A DNA stretch of 64,000 bases from Diplosphaera chodatii. Lineage: Eukaryota; Chlorophyta; Trebouxiophyceae; Prasiolales; Stichococcaceae. Positions within the stretch are counted from its first letter, which is position 1. Every line of letters starts with the position of its first letter. The stretch spans positions 1,612,001 to 1,676,000 of the forward strand of contig JAALGY010000021.1 of the NCBI GenBank assembly GCA_032358165.1, written 5' to 3'. Positions 12,201 through 25,000 of the stretch are shown here, one piece after another. A program made the position numbers and the translations under genes. The notes under the pieces were generated by a model, which made no database searches, was not told the DNA's origin, and worked only from the letters and a program-made list of their open reading frames with translations.

Positions 12201-13237
12201 GCCCCCCCTGGACCAGTCGCGCTTCTCGCCCCCCGACCCCCGCGACATCTCCGAGTGCGAGGGCCTCCTGGAGGTGCGCCGCCGCCCCCACCGGACGCTA
12301 CCCTGCATGTGTAGCTTGCAGCTTGCAGCCGTGCAGGCTAGAGCCCAATCTGCATTTCATGTTCTTTCCGGTGCATCCTGTTGTCCATGGCTGTGCTTGA
12401 AGCCAACATGCCAGTGGGCTTCATGCTCCTGGGACTGTCACACTTACACCTTCGTGTGCATCAACCTGAGGCAGCGGGACCTTGTATCCAGTGCAGGCAG
12501 AACTGCGCCACGTGCCTGTGCTCGTGCTCCGCAGGTGTACTTCAAGCAGGCGGACGACCTGCTGCGGCGGCTGGTGGCCACGCGCTCCCGCATCGCCGAC
12601 ACCGAGGCCTCCATCGAAGTGTTGCTGGACCAGCGGCGCAACGGCCTCGTTGCGTGAGCACCCTCTTGACGCATATCGATGCTAACATCTCACACTATCC
12701 AAGCCCAGGATCTCGGTCGATACCTGCATTACTGTATCCTGGGGCTGGTGGGGGGCTCTCGGACCATGCCTGCTGCTGGCGTGTCGTGCAAAGCCTGGAG
12801 CCAGTCCAGGCAGCAGTGGAGGTGCTGGTGTGGCTGCGGCTGCAGGCTGACGCTGGTCGTCAACTCCATCATGCTGGCCTTTGGCTTCGTCGCCATGGTG
12901 GTGGGCGGCTTTGGCATGAACTACAACACCTGGATGTCTGCAGAGGACGTCGCAACCAGCAAGGCATGCCGCCTGTGAAACTACGTATGTTGCACGGTGT
13001 TGGCATTGCTGGCCAACCTAATGCCAACCCAGTGCAGAGTGTGCTGCATGCAGTGCCGGCTGGGTGATTCAGGAAGCGGACTTTCTGTGACGGGTGCTAA
13101 CCCTTCACTCCTGCTGGCTACAGAGGCACTTCTGGATGGCGTTCGTCTTCCCATGCATTGCAGCCTTCTTCATGTTTGCTGCGGTCGTCATGTACGCAAG
13201 GTGGCGGCGGCTGCTGTGGATCCCGGAGACAGTGTGA
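9202..13237 (+). CDS. MRS2: MRS2/CorA-type Mg2+ channel with long disordered inserts
   Basis: MRS2 proteins form pentameric Mg2+ channels in mitochondrial, plastid or vacuolar membranes. Exons read in family order: RQDLVLELNISYRDVRILDP; LIRERALIVNIEAVRMII; LPYELRCLEAALQATGRSL; LINRVSKVRQELE; ETLDDDQEMLDMYL (the MRS2 LLDDDxDMxxMYL signature); LLEVYFKQADDLLRRL; and RIADTEASIEVLLDQRRN. TM1 is LTLVVNSIMLAFGFVAMVVG followed by the diagnostic GMN (FGMNYNTW). TM2 is FWMAFVFPCIAAFFMFAAVV, then WIPETV-stop at 13237. About 120 residues rich in Ala, Gly and Gln are inserted after MYLGRRHK, and another Ala-rich exon block follows. The ATG at 9202 opens MGQVEDKEAAYQKPGQRKF; an earlier exon cannot be excluded. 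The target membrane is not clear. Confidence 0.88.
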
Positions 13238-14572
13238 TCTGCTGTAGCATACGGTAGACTGAATGAAACCTGAACCGAAACATCGAACTGGGAGTTGTGA
13301 ACTCTGTGCTGTCACCGCGCGCCGATACTTCTAGATCTGGTTGTGGCATCGTTGCGTGGCATGTGCCTGGCAGCTGAGCTTGCTAGTGGCAAGCAATCCA
13401 CCGAGGGCATCATCATCATCATCATCCAGAGAAGTGACTCAGCATTGAAGTTCACTACAGATAGGGCAATTGGACACCGGGAATGCATGGTGTGGAACTG
13501 GACCTAATTGGGCCATGACCTCGAAACGTCTGGGTGGTGTTGAGCTGAATGATCGTAAAAAAGTGGGAGAGCAGACAGCCGACAATGACTGGACTGGTGC
13601 GGCGCACACCGCCCTGGCTACTGCAACCCGCAGCGAGTCTGCAAGCATACAGCTCCTCAGGAGCAGACCGCATAGCAACACGAACACACACGTGGTGCAA
13701 GTAAACGACACGACTGTGCCAAGCTCGAACCGCACCCCAAAAGCTGACGGCAACGAATATGAGGGCTGCCAAAGGTCTGGCGCCGCTGGCAAAATGATGC
13801 CACAAGACACCGGGAACAGTGGCGGCCCCGTAGCGTTTTGACTCTGCCTAACCCTCACAAACACTGCGCTGTGCGATACATCGACACGTGGCAGGATGGC
13901 ACCAACAAAGCCAGCAGACAATCCCAGTTTCGGACCCCACACACAACTTGTGCGTGCCATTTTGTACCTATCGTAATGACCCTGCGTGTAGATTGCAGGC
14001 CCACCGCTGAACAGAGACTCTGACTCATGACAAGGTCTATTCTACTGTGGTCATGCCGATGGCTGCCGCTGAGAGTAGTGGCAGCTGTCGGCATGCTCTA
14101 CTCCTGAGTGGCGTTCTCTCACTCTCTGCTGTCGTGTGCGCATCCCAGCGACACTATCTCCTCATATACTGCTGTAGACTGTCGGCCGCAGATCAGAAGC
14201 CTTTGCCAACCTGGGGAATTGAGCACAGCCTCCTAGAGTTACTGGTGCAGGCTGGCCAGCTGCAGCTGCTGTGTCTGCATCCCAGCATGTGTACCTCGAA
14301 AAAAAAGCACTGCTGCAAGCTGTGCACTGATTGCTGGCAGGCTCAGCAGCATCAGCATACTGTGGAGCAGCTGCCAGTCTGCAGGTCCAATCGAAGGCGC
14401 TGCAGCATGGCTGCCACATCTGCACATCTGCAGATGTCGTCCGGATGTGTCGGCGCATGGCATCCTGTGTTGCCAAGATCCATGCCATCCCGCAACAGGT
14501 ACTGTGTCTTTGCACCCCCAGCCGCCACCCCGCCTCAGAGGTGAGGGGGTTCTCCAACTGTTCAGCGCCCCC
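13238..14572. other. 1.3-kb convergent intergenic region
   Basis: It lies between the stop codons of the MRS2-type gene (+) and the Q-rich gene (-). It contains a (CAT)6 microsatellite and two overlapping open frames, 13470-13841 (+) and 13439-13960 (-), of 124 and 174 codons. Neither matches a family I know, and neither has flanking exon-like sequence. Most likely it is long 3' UTRs. Confidence 0.4.
13408..13425 (+). repeat. (CAT)6 microsatellite
   Basis: Six perfect CAT units lie about 170 bp downstream of the MRS2-type stop codon. It is probably within or near the 3' UTR. Confidence 0.9.
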
Positions 14573-17500
14573 TCAAAAGAAGCCGGCGCCGAAGCCGGTG
14601 CCCAGGTGCGCCAGGCGGCGGTGCACATCCTCCTCGGCGGCTGAGGACGCCGAGCGCGGGCGCTCCAGGGCGGCCCCGATCGCTGCAGGGCTGGGGCCGT
14701 CAAGCGCAGTGGGCCCAGCCGTGGCGAGCATGTCGGCGGCATTGTCGGCGGAGGAGTATGTGCGCTGCGGCAGGTCCGCAGATCCCGGGCGCTGCATGCA
14801 TGAAACAGGGCATGGCTTCAAAGCCATAACAGCTACGTGCTAAGTCGAGCAGCAACTCAGCGTAGCATCATGTGCAGTGAACTGATTTGCGATCAACGAA
14901 TTGATTAGGGATCAAAGCAGATGGTGGTGACCACTCACCTGCAGGGGTGGTGGGTCTGGCGTCCTGGAGCGGCCCAGGAATGGGGCAGCGGCAGCGGCAG
15001 CGCCTGCGCCCGCTGTCAGGCCGGACGAGGAAGCGGTCCCCAGGCTGAACGCCGGCGGCCGCGGCGGACGGCCATTGCCAGAGCCAGGGGGGTTGGGAGC
15101 AGCGCCCCCACGGGGGGAGGTGCCGGCACTTGCGCTGCCATGAGCGCCGCCTCCTGCTGCCGCCGCCGCGGGCTCGTCCAGCATGGAGTGCCCCGAGCGC
15201 AGGCGGCCGAACAGGCTGGTGGGGCGAAGCTCGCCGCTGTCGCCGCCGCCCGCAGCCTGGGGCAGCAGGCCGGGCGGGAAGCTGCCAGCTGGCGGGAAGC
15301 TGGAAGGCGCAAAGAATGCCGCGGGCTGCGCCGCGGGCTCATCAGCTGACTGCGCCGACGCCGTGAGAGCATCTGCAGAGGAGGAGCGCTGCGGGGCATC
15401 TCCCCCGGGGGCCACACCCTCAGCACTCGGCGCCTTGCCTTCGCTGCTGCCGCCAGAGCCGTCACCAGAGCCGAGGAGCTTGCTTTCGCCCTGAACATCG
15501 CCCTTCGCTGGCTGGGGGCCACCAGCCTCCCCTTCCAGCAGATCCTCGACGGCCTGCTCCCAACCAACCAGGAGACGATCAGGCGTGTGAACAAACATGG
15601 GGTGGTCGAAGCCGCTCAGGCTTGGATGGTGCGACGGGCAGACAGCAGGTGCGCAAGTCTGCCCTCAAAGTGTGCAGCGAGAGGCATCCTTCTCGCACGC
15701 ACCTGGCCGAAGAAGCCGAAGTTGCCGGCGTCAAAGGCGGAGGCGTCGGTGTCGGGCACCTCGCCAAGGCTGCTGCCGGCCCCGCCTGGTGACAGGGACC
15801 CCTCGTCCTCCGCCCCGGCCGCCGCCAGCGCCGCCGCCTCCTCGCGGGCGGCCGCAGCTTCTGCGGCCGCGTCAGCAGCCTGCAGAGCAACAGGTCAGAC
15901 CAGTTACTCTCACATCCTCGCAGAGCAGGAACATGGGTATACAACCATAGGAAGATGGGCGCGCGACCGCCTGGTGACATGATGAGCAGCGGGTCGCATC
16001 CATGAGTGTCCGACCGTAGCAGCAGGTCGACAACAGGAGTAATCTGGCTGGCAATGGCCCACCTCGGCAGCTGCGTCCGGCTGCGAATTGGCAAGCACCT
16101 CCAGCTCTGGCGGCAGCAACTTCCCTGGTGCACTGCCAGCGATAGCGGGCACTGTGGCAGTGTCTGTGCGCAGGGACAATCCTTCGTTATCCAGCTTGCC
16201 TCAGAAATTGCTTGCAATCGACGAAGAGCTTGCACCGAGACAGTGGCAAGTTGCGCTACGAGCCAGCGCATGCCATGACGTCTAGCTGTGTACGGCAGCA
16301 CGGCTGCAACGCCGGTCACAAACCGCAGCGGTGGCGTCACCTGGGGCAGGGGGCGTTTTGATGTGTTCCAGCTCCGCCAGGAGACCTGGGGCGCCGGAGC
16401 CGGCGGCGGCCAGGCCACTGCCGCCGCGGGACGCCAGCTCCAGGTGCTGCAGCGCACCCACCAGCCCGCCGGGCGCACCCTGCAGGCCACATGGCAACGT
16501 GGGATGTCGTGAGGTGCAGCCTAGTGGGGTGCAAATGGCTTGCGTGAAGACTCGCATGAACGTGATGTCTGTCTTGCATGCCTGCAAGGTTGTCGGTATC
16601 ATTCGCACAGGCATCAGGTGAGCTGCTGCCCTTGATCCACAGCAGTTGGCAACGGCGAGGCGTCAGCGCACCTGCTGAGGGACACCGAATCCGCGACCCA
16701 CGGCGACCTCCGCCAGCGAAGCGGATGCAGGGCGGCCGGCAGCGGTGAGCGCTGCTGCTCGCTGCTGCTGCTGCGCCGCCGCAGAGCTGGCGCTCGGCAG
16801 CATGCCGCCACCCCCAAAGGGACCCCCACCCTGCAGCGCCGCACCCGGGGACGGCGGGGCCGACAGCTGGGCCGAGGCCTCAGCGTGGCCGCGCGACAGC
16901 AGGTTGATGTCGCCAGCGCTTAGGCCACCCAGCAACCCTGCAATACAGCAGCAGGTGCACTTAGTGACAGTTGCTGGACATTGAATGTTGCAGCTTGGGT
17001 CGACACATCTGCTCAGTACAGCGGAGAAATAAGTATAATCATGGGGGCATCACGCCCCCAATCAGCTCTGTTGAGCTTGAATATTTCTTGTGATCATCAT
17101 CGCAGCAGAGCCTTGTCATGGCAAGTGGCACACAAATACATTAACATGCTACACGTTCCAGCGGACGCACCGACGCTGATGGCCAGGTCCACAGAGATGC
17201 GGCGCATGGCGAAGCGCGCGCCCAATTGCACCAACACATTGCGTGCAGCCTCCTCCCGCCCAAGCTCCGCAAAATCTGTGACCCCAAAACCCTCAACGTC
17301 AGCAAGCTCACGCCACAGTAAGCTGCTCGTGCTCGGCAAGATCTCCCGTGCAGGAGGCTTCTCTGCAGGTAGTGCACAGGCCGTTGAATAATGTATGCGA
17401 CGGCAAGGACTGGGGCAGCTCAGGAGATCCGCCGCCTGGCTGGGCGCCTTTCGGCAAACAATGCCGTAACAAACTGACTGACTGAGTGAGGCGGCGGCGG

Positions 17501-20500
17501 CGCACCGGAGATGTGGGGCAGGTTGAGGACGCGGGGTGGCAGGACCATGAGGGGGGGCGACGCGCCGCGCGCCCCGCCGCCCAGCAGCTCCGACACCCCC
17601 AGCAGCTGCAGCTGCGGCACCGACATGGCTGCAGCAAGCGACACACAGCTGTCAGCGGCACTGCCCAGGCGCTGGAACCCTACTGTTGCACAGGCCATCA
17701 AATGGTGACAGCTTGCTGACACTTGATGAAATGAAGGCAGGGCTGGGGTCGTGCTTGGCTCAGAGAGATTCCCACAAGATGCATCGTCAGCGACAGAAGT
17801 CTCTGATGTCCATATCTACTACAATAATGAGGAGTGTCATCACAGCCAGGCCGCCAGCACACAAAAAAACATGAAACAGAGCATGCAAGCGCATCACCTC
17901 TGTCGCATACACACACAAGATAGACAAGGTGGTTGAGAGGCATGGTTCATTGGCATGCACATTGAACACCTATTGCAGACGATGGAAGCAACACAAGGAA
18001 GTCGTTTGACAAGTGCGTCTGGGGTGCGGTGCGGGCATGGCAGCGCACTGGAGGTGTCGATGCCCTGGCAGTCGGGGTCCAGCAGGGCCTGCGCCAGGCT
18101 GAGGGGGCCGCCTCGACCGCCGCGCCCGCCGCCGACGCGCTGCTGCGCCCCGCCCTGCTGGTGCTGCTGCTGCTGCTGCTGCGCCAGCGCCTGCTGCAGC
18201 GCCTGCGGATCAGCATGGCAGTTTGTGCATCCCATCGTATGGACACAGCCAGCAACCATGTGCTTCAGCGCACTTGATCGGACCCTGCTCGTGCCAGTGG
18301 ATCATGCTAGGGTTGCCAAGCAAGGCGTGTGCTTTCTTGCTTACACAACAACACACAAATGGTCCTGTTCAGACGGGCAGAACTGACAGAAGGCCAAGGC
18401 TTAGTTCGTGTAGATCAGCCAATCAGGTCTTTGGCGGGGCCGCACCTGCTGCTGGTCCAGGGCGCCGCCGTTGACGAGGGAGTAGCCGCCGGGGGAGGAC
18501 TGCGCGCGGCGGATGTAGGCGGCCGCGCCCGTCTCCCCCAGCAGCCCGCTGCTGCTGCGGCCCGCCAGGCCCTGCAGCCGACCCCAACAGCACATCTCAG
18601 AATCGCCGTGATGAGTCTAGTCAGCCTGCCTGGAAGCGGTGATGTGCAATGATCATGGCTGATGACAGGTTGCATGGCACCAGCTTACAGGGTTTCAATT
18701 GGAGATGCAGCAGCAGGCACCTGCATGGTTTGGCCGAAGCCGGGGTTGGACCGCTGCGGCTGCTGGGGCTGCGGCGCGACGCCCAGGCCATAGGACCCAG
18801 GCGTCGAGCGCCCCCGGGCGGCGCCGGCAGCGGAGCCATGGCGGGGCGCCCCCAGCACGCCCACATTCTGGGCATTCTGGGCCGCAGCCGCAGCAGCCGC
18901 CTGCAAAGTGGAGCTCACACGCTTACACCGGTATGCTGTCATAGCACTGCTAGCGCATCAGTTTATGCACACCACCCTGCAGTTCTTCAAACCACCATCG
19001 AGTATATTGACGCTACACCATAATGAGGAAGACAGGTCAACAGGCTGCAGTGCAGGCAATCACCTGCAACCCAGCAAAGTTGCCTTGGCGGTTTGCCCCT
19101 AGGCCAATGTTGGCAGTCGGGGCTCCCCCCGTGAAGGAGCGCCCTGTTGCTTGCTGGATAGCGGCAGTGGCGGCCTGCTGAGCGGCAGCCAGAATGGCTG
19201 CGTGTGAGATTGCCCCACCCCCCATCTGCGCCTGCAGTGACCCAGGACATAGAAGGGTTCAGACAGCGCACACATCAGCCGGCCAATGAACCACAACAAG
19301 CAGTCGATCAGTCCTGGGATGCAGGCACGCACAACCCACCTGGCGCGCAGCTGCCGCTGCAGCAGCGGAGGCGGCCTGCTGCTGCGCAAGCAGGTACAGC
19401 GTCTGCGCCTGCAGCTGCTGCTGCGCGGCTGCCTGCTGCTGCTGTTGCTGCTGCTGTTGCGCGGCGGCTGCCGCCGCCTGCTGGCTCGCCTGCTGCTGCC
19501 GCTGCTGCAGCAGGTACTGGTGCTGCGCGGCCTGCTGCCGCGCCAGCTCCTGCTGCTTCATCAGCGCCTGCTGCTGCAGCAGGGACCCCAGGCCGCTGCC
19601 GGCCGCCCCCCCTGGGACGCCGCCACCGCCCGCCGCGGCCGCCTGCCGCTGCAGCAGCAGGCTCTGCTGCGCCTGCTGCTGCAGCTGTTGCTGCTGCAGC
19701 TGCTGCTGCTGCCGCTGCTGTGCCTGCAGCGCCTGCAGCTTGCCCAGCTGAGAGGCGGCCGGCGGGAAGCCGGGTGAGCGTGCACGCTGCTGAGCAGCCT
19801 GCTGCTGCAGGGCTGCCAGGCTGCCGCCAGCCTGCAGGCCTGCGCCTGGAGCAGCAACAAACTGTCATCAGACCAGTACGTCTGTCCCAGTGATCAGCAT
19901 TGCACGCAGGTGTTACATAAACACTATTGTACGATGGCAGACACATCTGCAAAGGCGCACCTGGGCTGGTGCTGTAAAGCCATGGCGCATTGGGCTGGGG
20001 CGATGCGTTGCGCCGCGGGAACTCGGGCATGCTGGACGCCGTCAGGCTGCGCTGCCCAAAGTTGCCAGCCTGCTGCTGCTCCTGTGCACCAGAAAAGACA
20101 GTGTACTTAGGATGATTGAGCAAAGGCTGCTCAGATTGTGGTCGTTACAAACACGCAGCACATGCACAGGTGGAACAGATGATGCAATAAGCGCCGACCT
20201 GCTGCTGCTGCAACAGAAACCGGCGCTGCTGCTCGCTGGAAAACCCGCCCTGCTGCAGGGCCTGCAGCTGCTGCAGCTGCTGCTGCTGCTGCTGCACGAG
20301 CTGCTGCTGCTGGGCGAAGCTGGGCGACTGCGACTGCTGTGCAAAGGAGTGGCCCTGCGCACCATGCTGGCTGCCATTGGCAGACAGCGCAGCACTGAGG
20401 CGTCCGCTCTGGCCAAAGTCGCCGATAGTGCCGAAGCCAGCTCCAGGCAAGCCTGGGCTCTGGGATGAGCGGAAGGCGAGGCCTTGCTGTGGCTGCTGCT

Positions 20501-20526
20501 GCTGCTGCTGCTGGCTCTGCTGATGT

Positions 20527-20564
<38 letters not shown>

Positions 20565-20726
20565 GGGTCCTGCAAAACCCCCGCTGCCCTGACTCAGGAA
20601 CCCTGCTGTGAACGGGGAGGCGCCAGCAACAGGTGGCGTGCCACCAGGCCTGGCCGTCGTCAGCGGCGGATCAGAGGCCGTGGGCGCAGATGAGACGTTG
20701 TTCCAGATGCTGGCCATGGAGGACAT
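14573..20726 (-). CDS. Large Q-rich low-complexity protein, function unknown
   Basis: From the ATG at 20726 (MSSMASIWNNVSS), about 14 exon-like blocks run leftward in open minus-strand frames between acceptor/donor sites. The N-terminal half is dominated by polyglutamine and Q/A tracts (20570-20200, 19850-19300, 18190-18050). The middle holds shorter ordered-looking blocks: PQLQLLGVSELLGGGARG, PPRVLNLPHISGA, and GFGVTDFAELGREEAARNVL followed by VQLGARFAMRRISVDLAISV. The C-terminal half is Ala/Gly/Ser/Pro-rich and ends HRRLAHLGTGFGAGFF-stop at 14573. I do not recognise a domain. Q-rich proteins of this kind are often transcription or RNA regulators, but nothing here shows it. Exon borders are approximate, and the span could be two genes, though I saw no internal start/stop break. 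Confidence 0.6.
19300..19740 (-). repeat. CAG/CTG-rich polyglutamine-coding tract
   Basis: Irregular (CTG)n on the plus strand, mixed with GCC, codes for Q/A runs on the minus strand within the Q-rich gene. The interruptions (TTG, CGC, CAG) vary, so it is an old imperfect repeat rather than a recent expansion. Confidence 0.8.
20190..20575 (-). repeat. Second CAG/CTG tract, longest pure glutamine run
   Basis: Plus-strand CTG/TTG triplets around 20523-20562 encode a run of 13 consecutive Gln near the N-terminus of the Q-rich gene. They are flanked by further Q-rich stretches at 20490-20515 and 20250-20310. Confidence 0.85.
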
Positions 20727-22066
20727 GTCCCATGATGCTGATGATGAGCCGCCGCTGGCGCCCCTGTACCAACAGTCAGCACCTTACAAGCATGTTGCAG
20801 CCCGCAGGCAACGTGGTGTGTGGAGCCTACTGGCAGCTTGATCCACTTCACGAGTCGCAGATAGGGCAACGGACGAGCAATCAGCATGGCCCTCAGAAGC
20901 ACAATCACCAGCAGGCACCAACAGCCGGACGGCCAGTGCGACCGCTGATTGTATTGCTGCGCAGTGTGGCATCCTCACCAGTTGACACCGGAGGCCAGGC
21001 CGCCGGCCGCCCCCGGCGCTCTGCCGTTGCCGGATCCGGTCGTCTCGTCCGAAAGCGGAAACATGACCGAGTCACAAAGCTCATCCCACAGGCTGCGCGC
21101 TGGTCGCCGCCATGGTTGCAACAGCCCTGTAAGGACCAAACCAAAGCTACTTGCGGTGGCAATCGCGCAGGCTGCGGAGATAGTTTTCCCTGCTTGTTAA
21201 GCCAAGCTTGCAACGGCCGACTGCCGCTCTAGGACCCCGGCATGCCGCCTGTCAAGGGCAGTGCCCCCAGCCGCATGGCGGCATTGCCCGGAAGGACATC
21301 CACGTGAGCGACGGGCAGACAAGCGGACGTCACGTTTGGTGTGTTCCACTCGACACGCAGCAAAGTATCATCTGCCGGCAGACTTCGCCAGCGCAAACGT
21401 ATGGCCAGGCTGCTTACACTGAAGCCATACAGCCTGATAGAGGACGCAGCCCACCTGTTGCCGCTGGGCTGCTCGCCCTGCAAGCTCGCAATAACCCTTC
21501 TGCAAACCTGCCCGATGAGAATGTCTTGCCAAACTGCCGCACTGCCACGCGTCGGGCCCCTGACCGGACCTCCAACCCTACAACAGCACGCAGGCCGCGT
21601 GACCAAGCCGAAGTCGGGGCCGGCTCTGAGCTTCGTTCTCGTGTGTGTGCCAGGGCTAGGGTGTAAGGAGGAAATCAGCGGAAGTAGCAAGGAGCTGACG
21701 TCAGATACACGTGAGTTCATGCCGCGTAGCCCCCTTCAAGGCCTGGAGGGTGTGCCCCAGAGCCCCACCCTGCCCAATCTTCTGCTCATGCTGGATTGAC
21801 AGGGGCATGGGTTGCTGCCGATGCAGGACACAGGGCAGCAACTCTGGCAAACCGACTTGCAGAGACCATTACAGTCAAGGTGCCAATTTCAACGACTACT
21901 GCGGGCGTGCATGCACATTAACCCCATGACGCCATCAGGCAACCAGCCACAGTCCACGTCATGCGCAAATGTCCCAACCCTTTGGATCTGCTCATAGTTT
22001 CGCTTGGGTGCTGTGGCTTGAGGGCGCATTGAAAGAGTGCGTTGATCCTGCGTACAGATATCATTA
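20727..22066. other. 1.3-kb region upstream of the Q-rich gene
   Basis: It lies between the Q-rich start (20726, -) and the OXC stop (22067, -). Frames of 152-199 codons occur on both strands, for example 21229-21720 (-) and 21341-21799 (+). They overlap each other, show no conserved motif and have no exon-like neighbours. Probably promoter, 5' UTR and OXC 3' UTR. Confidence 0.35.
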
Positions 22067-25000
22067 TCAAGCTCCATCAGCGTGCAAGGAGGCAAGTTGT
22101 GCCTTAGCTGCATGCAGAAATACTCCTCAAGCAATCGCAGGTCGAATGTTGAGTTTGCAGGACAAAGACCACACACAGAACTGCACCCGCACCCGACTCC
22201 ACCCCAGCAAGGGGGTCGATGGCAACGTTGATAAGTGCGGGCTTCTTGGCGGAGAATGCCTGCCGACATGCAACCACGAGCTGCTGCCTGCTGTTCACCG
22301 CATAGCCGTCCCCTCCAAAGGCTTGCATCAGCAACTCGTACCTACGAGCAGCAGGGTGTACAGGTGCATGGGGTTTGGTGCAGGGAATGAAGGACTCTGC
22401 AACCTAGCGTGCAAGCCGGAGGCAGATGGGATCGTACTGTGCATTGGCCACAAAGGCGGTGGGTATAGGGTCGGCTGAGAAGCCGCCAGAGCGCGCCCCC
22501 GCTTCAGCAGCCTCCCTCACTGCTGCCTTGCGGCGGTCACCGCCGTAGATGCCGCCATTGTTGAAGACGATGATGACGACCGGCAGCTGGTATCTGCAGC
22601 ACAACAGCGTTGCCACTGCTTGGTTGCACCAGGTTGCAGGGTGGTATAGATCAGCGTTGAACATGTGAATGCCTGCTGCGCGTGATCGTAAAGATGCCCG
22701 TGAAGACAGCAGCAGGCTGCCAGACAGGGCCACTTGGATCTAGGCTGGCAACTCACTGCTGACAGCCTCATGCGCAGCATGACCTGACTGCCAGCGTCAC
22801 ATGCAGACAGCGATCAGCCGTGTTTTTGCAGTGTCAACAGCAGCATGAAGTCATCGGCCTGTGCGGGGAACGCAGCCGCACCTGCAGATCGTCTCGCACT
22901 CCATGCCGGAGAAGCCGAAGGCGGAGTCGCCCTCCACGGCGACCGCCAGCCGGTCGGGGCGCGCCGTGGCGGCGGCGATCGCAGCGCCCAGCCCCACGCC
23001 CATGGTGCCCCAGGTGCCCGCGTCCAGCCTCAGCCGCCCCTCCCGCACCGGCTCCAGCAGTATCCTGCATTGGCAGGCGGAGCCGATGGGTCACGCTGTG
23101 CGCGAGGGGTCCATCAGCACCTCCGCCCCCATTGGCTGACTGCCAAGGTGCACAAGCATAATGAACATGGCCACCCCTCTGCACTGGCCCCAGGGCAAAA
23201 GCTTGCAGCGTGCCTGAGGACCTCTTGCTTCAGGAAGACGACCAAGCATCAGGCGCATGGTGCAAACATGCTTGGGGTGACGCCACTGGTCCGTAGTGAC
23301 AGTCGCAGTTGGCGTGTAGGTCGGATCAGAGCTCTGACGATGGAGCATGATCGTATGATGTGAACTCACCGGGCCTGGTCCATGGTGTTGGCCCCCTCGC
23401 TGCAGACTACAGGATGGGGCTCCACTGCTGCTAGCGCATCGCGGATGGCCGACAGCGCTGTCGCATAGTCCAATGGGAACGCCTCCCTGCTGAGGCGCTG
23501 CAACATTTTCCCTTTCGACCTCGCTGCCTGCAATGCGCATCGGAGTGACTCATGGCGAGATGGTGGGCAGCTGCTGTGACTGCTATGCAGGTTACGTACA
23601 ACTCGAGTCTGGCCGGCTGCACTGCAGGGCCTGCCCTGCACAAGGCATGGCGCTGCGGCCGCATATGCTGCCTGCACACTGCCTGCAGGTGCCAGCAGGC
23701 AGCCCACCTGCTGCTGGAGGCCATCTGTCCATTGCGTGAACTTCTCCCGGCTGAGTGCCCCAGGGAGTGCCGTTGCCAGCTGCTGAGCGACTGCTTCAGC
23801 GTCACCACGCAGCACCAGTGCAGCCTGCACACGGCGCATCAGCCGTGTAACTCGGATGATGGGACGTTCATGGTCCATTGGGTATGCTCTGCAACCTGGG
23901 AGTTTAGTTCATGTCCACACTGAGCTGCACAAATGGAATGAAATGATATGGCAGACCTTCTGGCTGTCCCGATCTGAGGCTGCCGTGTCCACCAGGATGA
24001 ACTTGACACCCTGGGCCCACTTTGGCGGCTCGCCAAAGTGCAGCTGCCAGTTGAGCCTGCATGCGGAGTGTGGCATGGTTGTCGCACATTACACATCAGT
24101 AGCGATGGCTGTTGGATTAGCCATTGCCATGTACTACAGCCATGTACAGGAAACCGTGATGATGACGCCTACCTGGCACCGAAGATGAGGGCGACGTCAG
24201 CGCCGCGCAGCGCCGCAGACCTTGCGGCGTTCACAGCCGCAGGGTGGTCATCGGGCACCACGCCGCGGCCCATTGCTGTCGCCAGGAAGGGCAGCCCTGT
24301 AGCGTCCACCAGCCGCCGCAGCGTGGCGTCCGCCTGTGACAGCGCGGCGCCCTTGCCAACAATCAAGAGCGGCCTGCAGGCAACAAAACAGGCAATAGCA
24401 CCACTCTGACTGGTGCATGTGCTCAGCCGTGAAAGGGACCCTTGGCAGCACAGCGCCTGCGTACGCAGAAGCAAGAAAGGGCATATGTTGGCACAACTGA
24501 CAGCTTCATGGATGCTGCAAAGGGTGACTGCTAGACCTGTGACATTCCGAGCCATCGGCGCACCGTTGCGCGGACTGCAGCAGGTCGACAGCCTGCTTAA
24601 CTGCAGCAGTGCTAGCCTGCAGCCGTTGCCGCGGCGGCGGCGGTGGGGGCAGCTGCGGTGCGCCGCTGCCTCCCAGCTCTGCGAACAGGATGTCGGAGGG
24701 TATATCGACGTATGCTGCCCCTGGGCGCCCCGCCACCGCTGCCTACAGACACACAGAGCTCACATCACTGTAGAAGTCAAGCTACATGTGCACTGTCAGG
24801 TGCGGAAAGGCCTGTACACCTGCCATCGTCACAGCAGCAACTGCCACACAGCCTTAGACGTCTGCATGCTCGCAAGCTGTGAGCCCTTATCCTATTTATG
24901 TAAACCGCCCCAACCTCAAAGGCCTGCTGGATGATGGTGGGGACAGCAGCTGCAGAGGTGGCGCGCGCCGAAAACTTGCACAGCTGTCGCGCCGCCGCAA

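Noticed and set aside
13439..13960. Minus-strand 173-codon frame in the convergent gap
   Set aside because: No motif, no exon neighbours, and a comparable plus-strand frame overlaps it; better explained as UTR.
19204..19893. Plus-strand 229-codon Ala/Pro-rich frame
   Set aside because: Antisense shadow of the same CAG tract, with no exon-like flanks or conserved motif.
19308..20123. Minus-strand 271-codon frame rich in Ala/Gly/Pro
   Set aside because: It is an out-of-frame reading of the polyglutamine (CAG) exons of the Q-rich gene; CAG repeats are open in all three frames.
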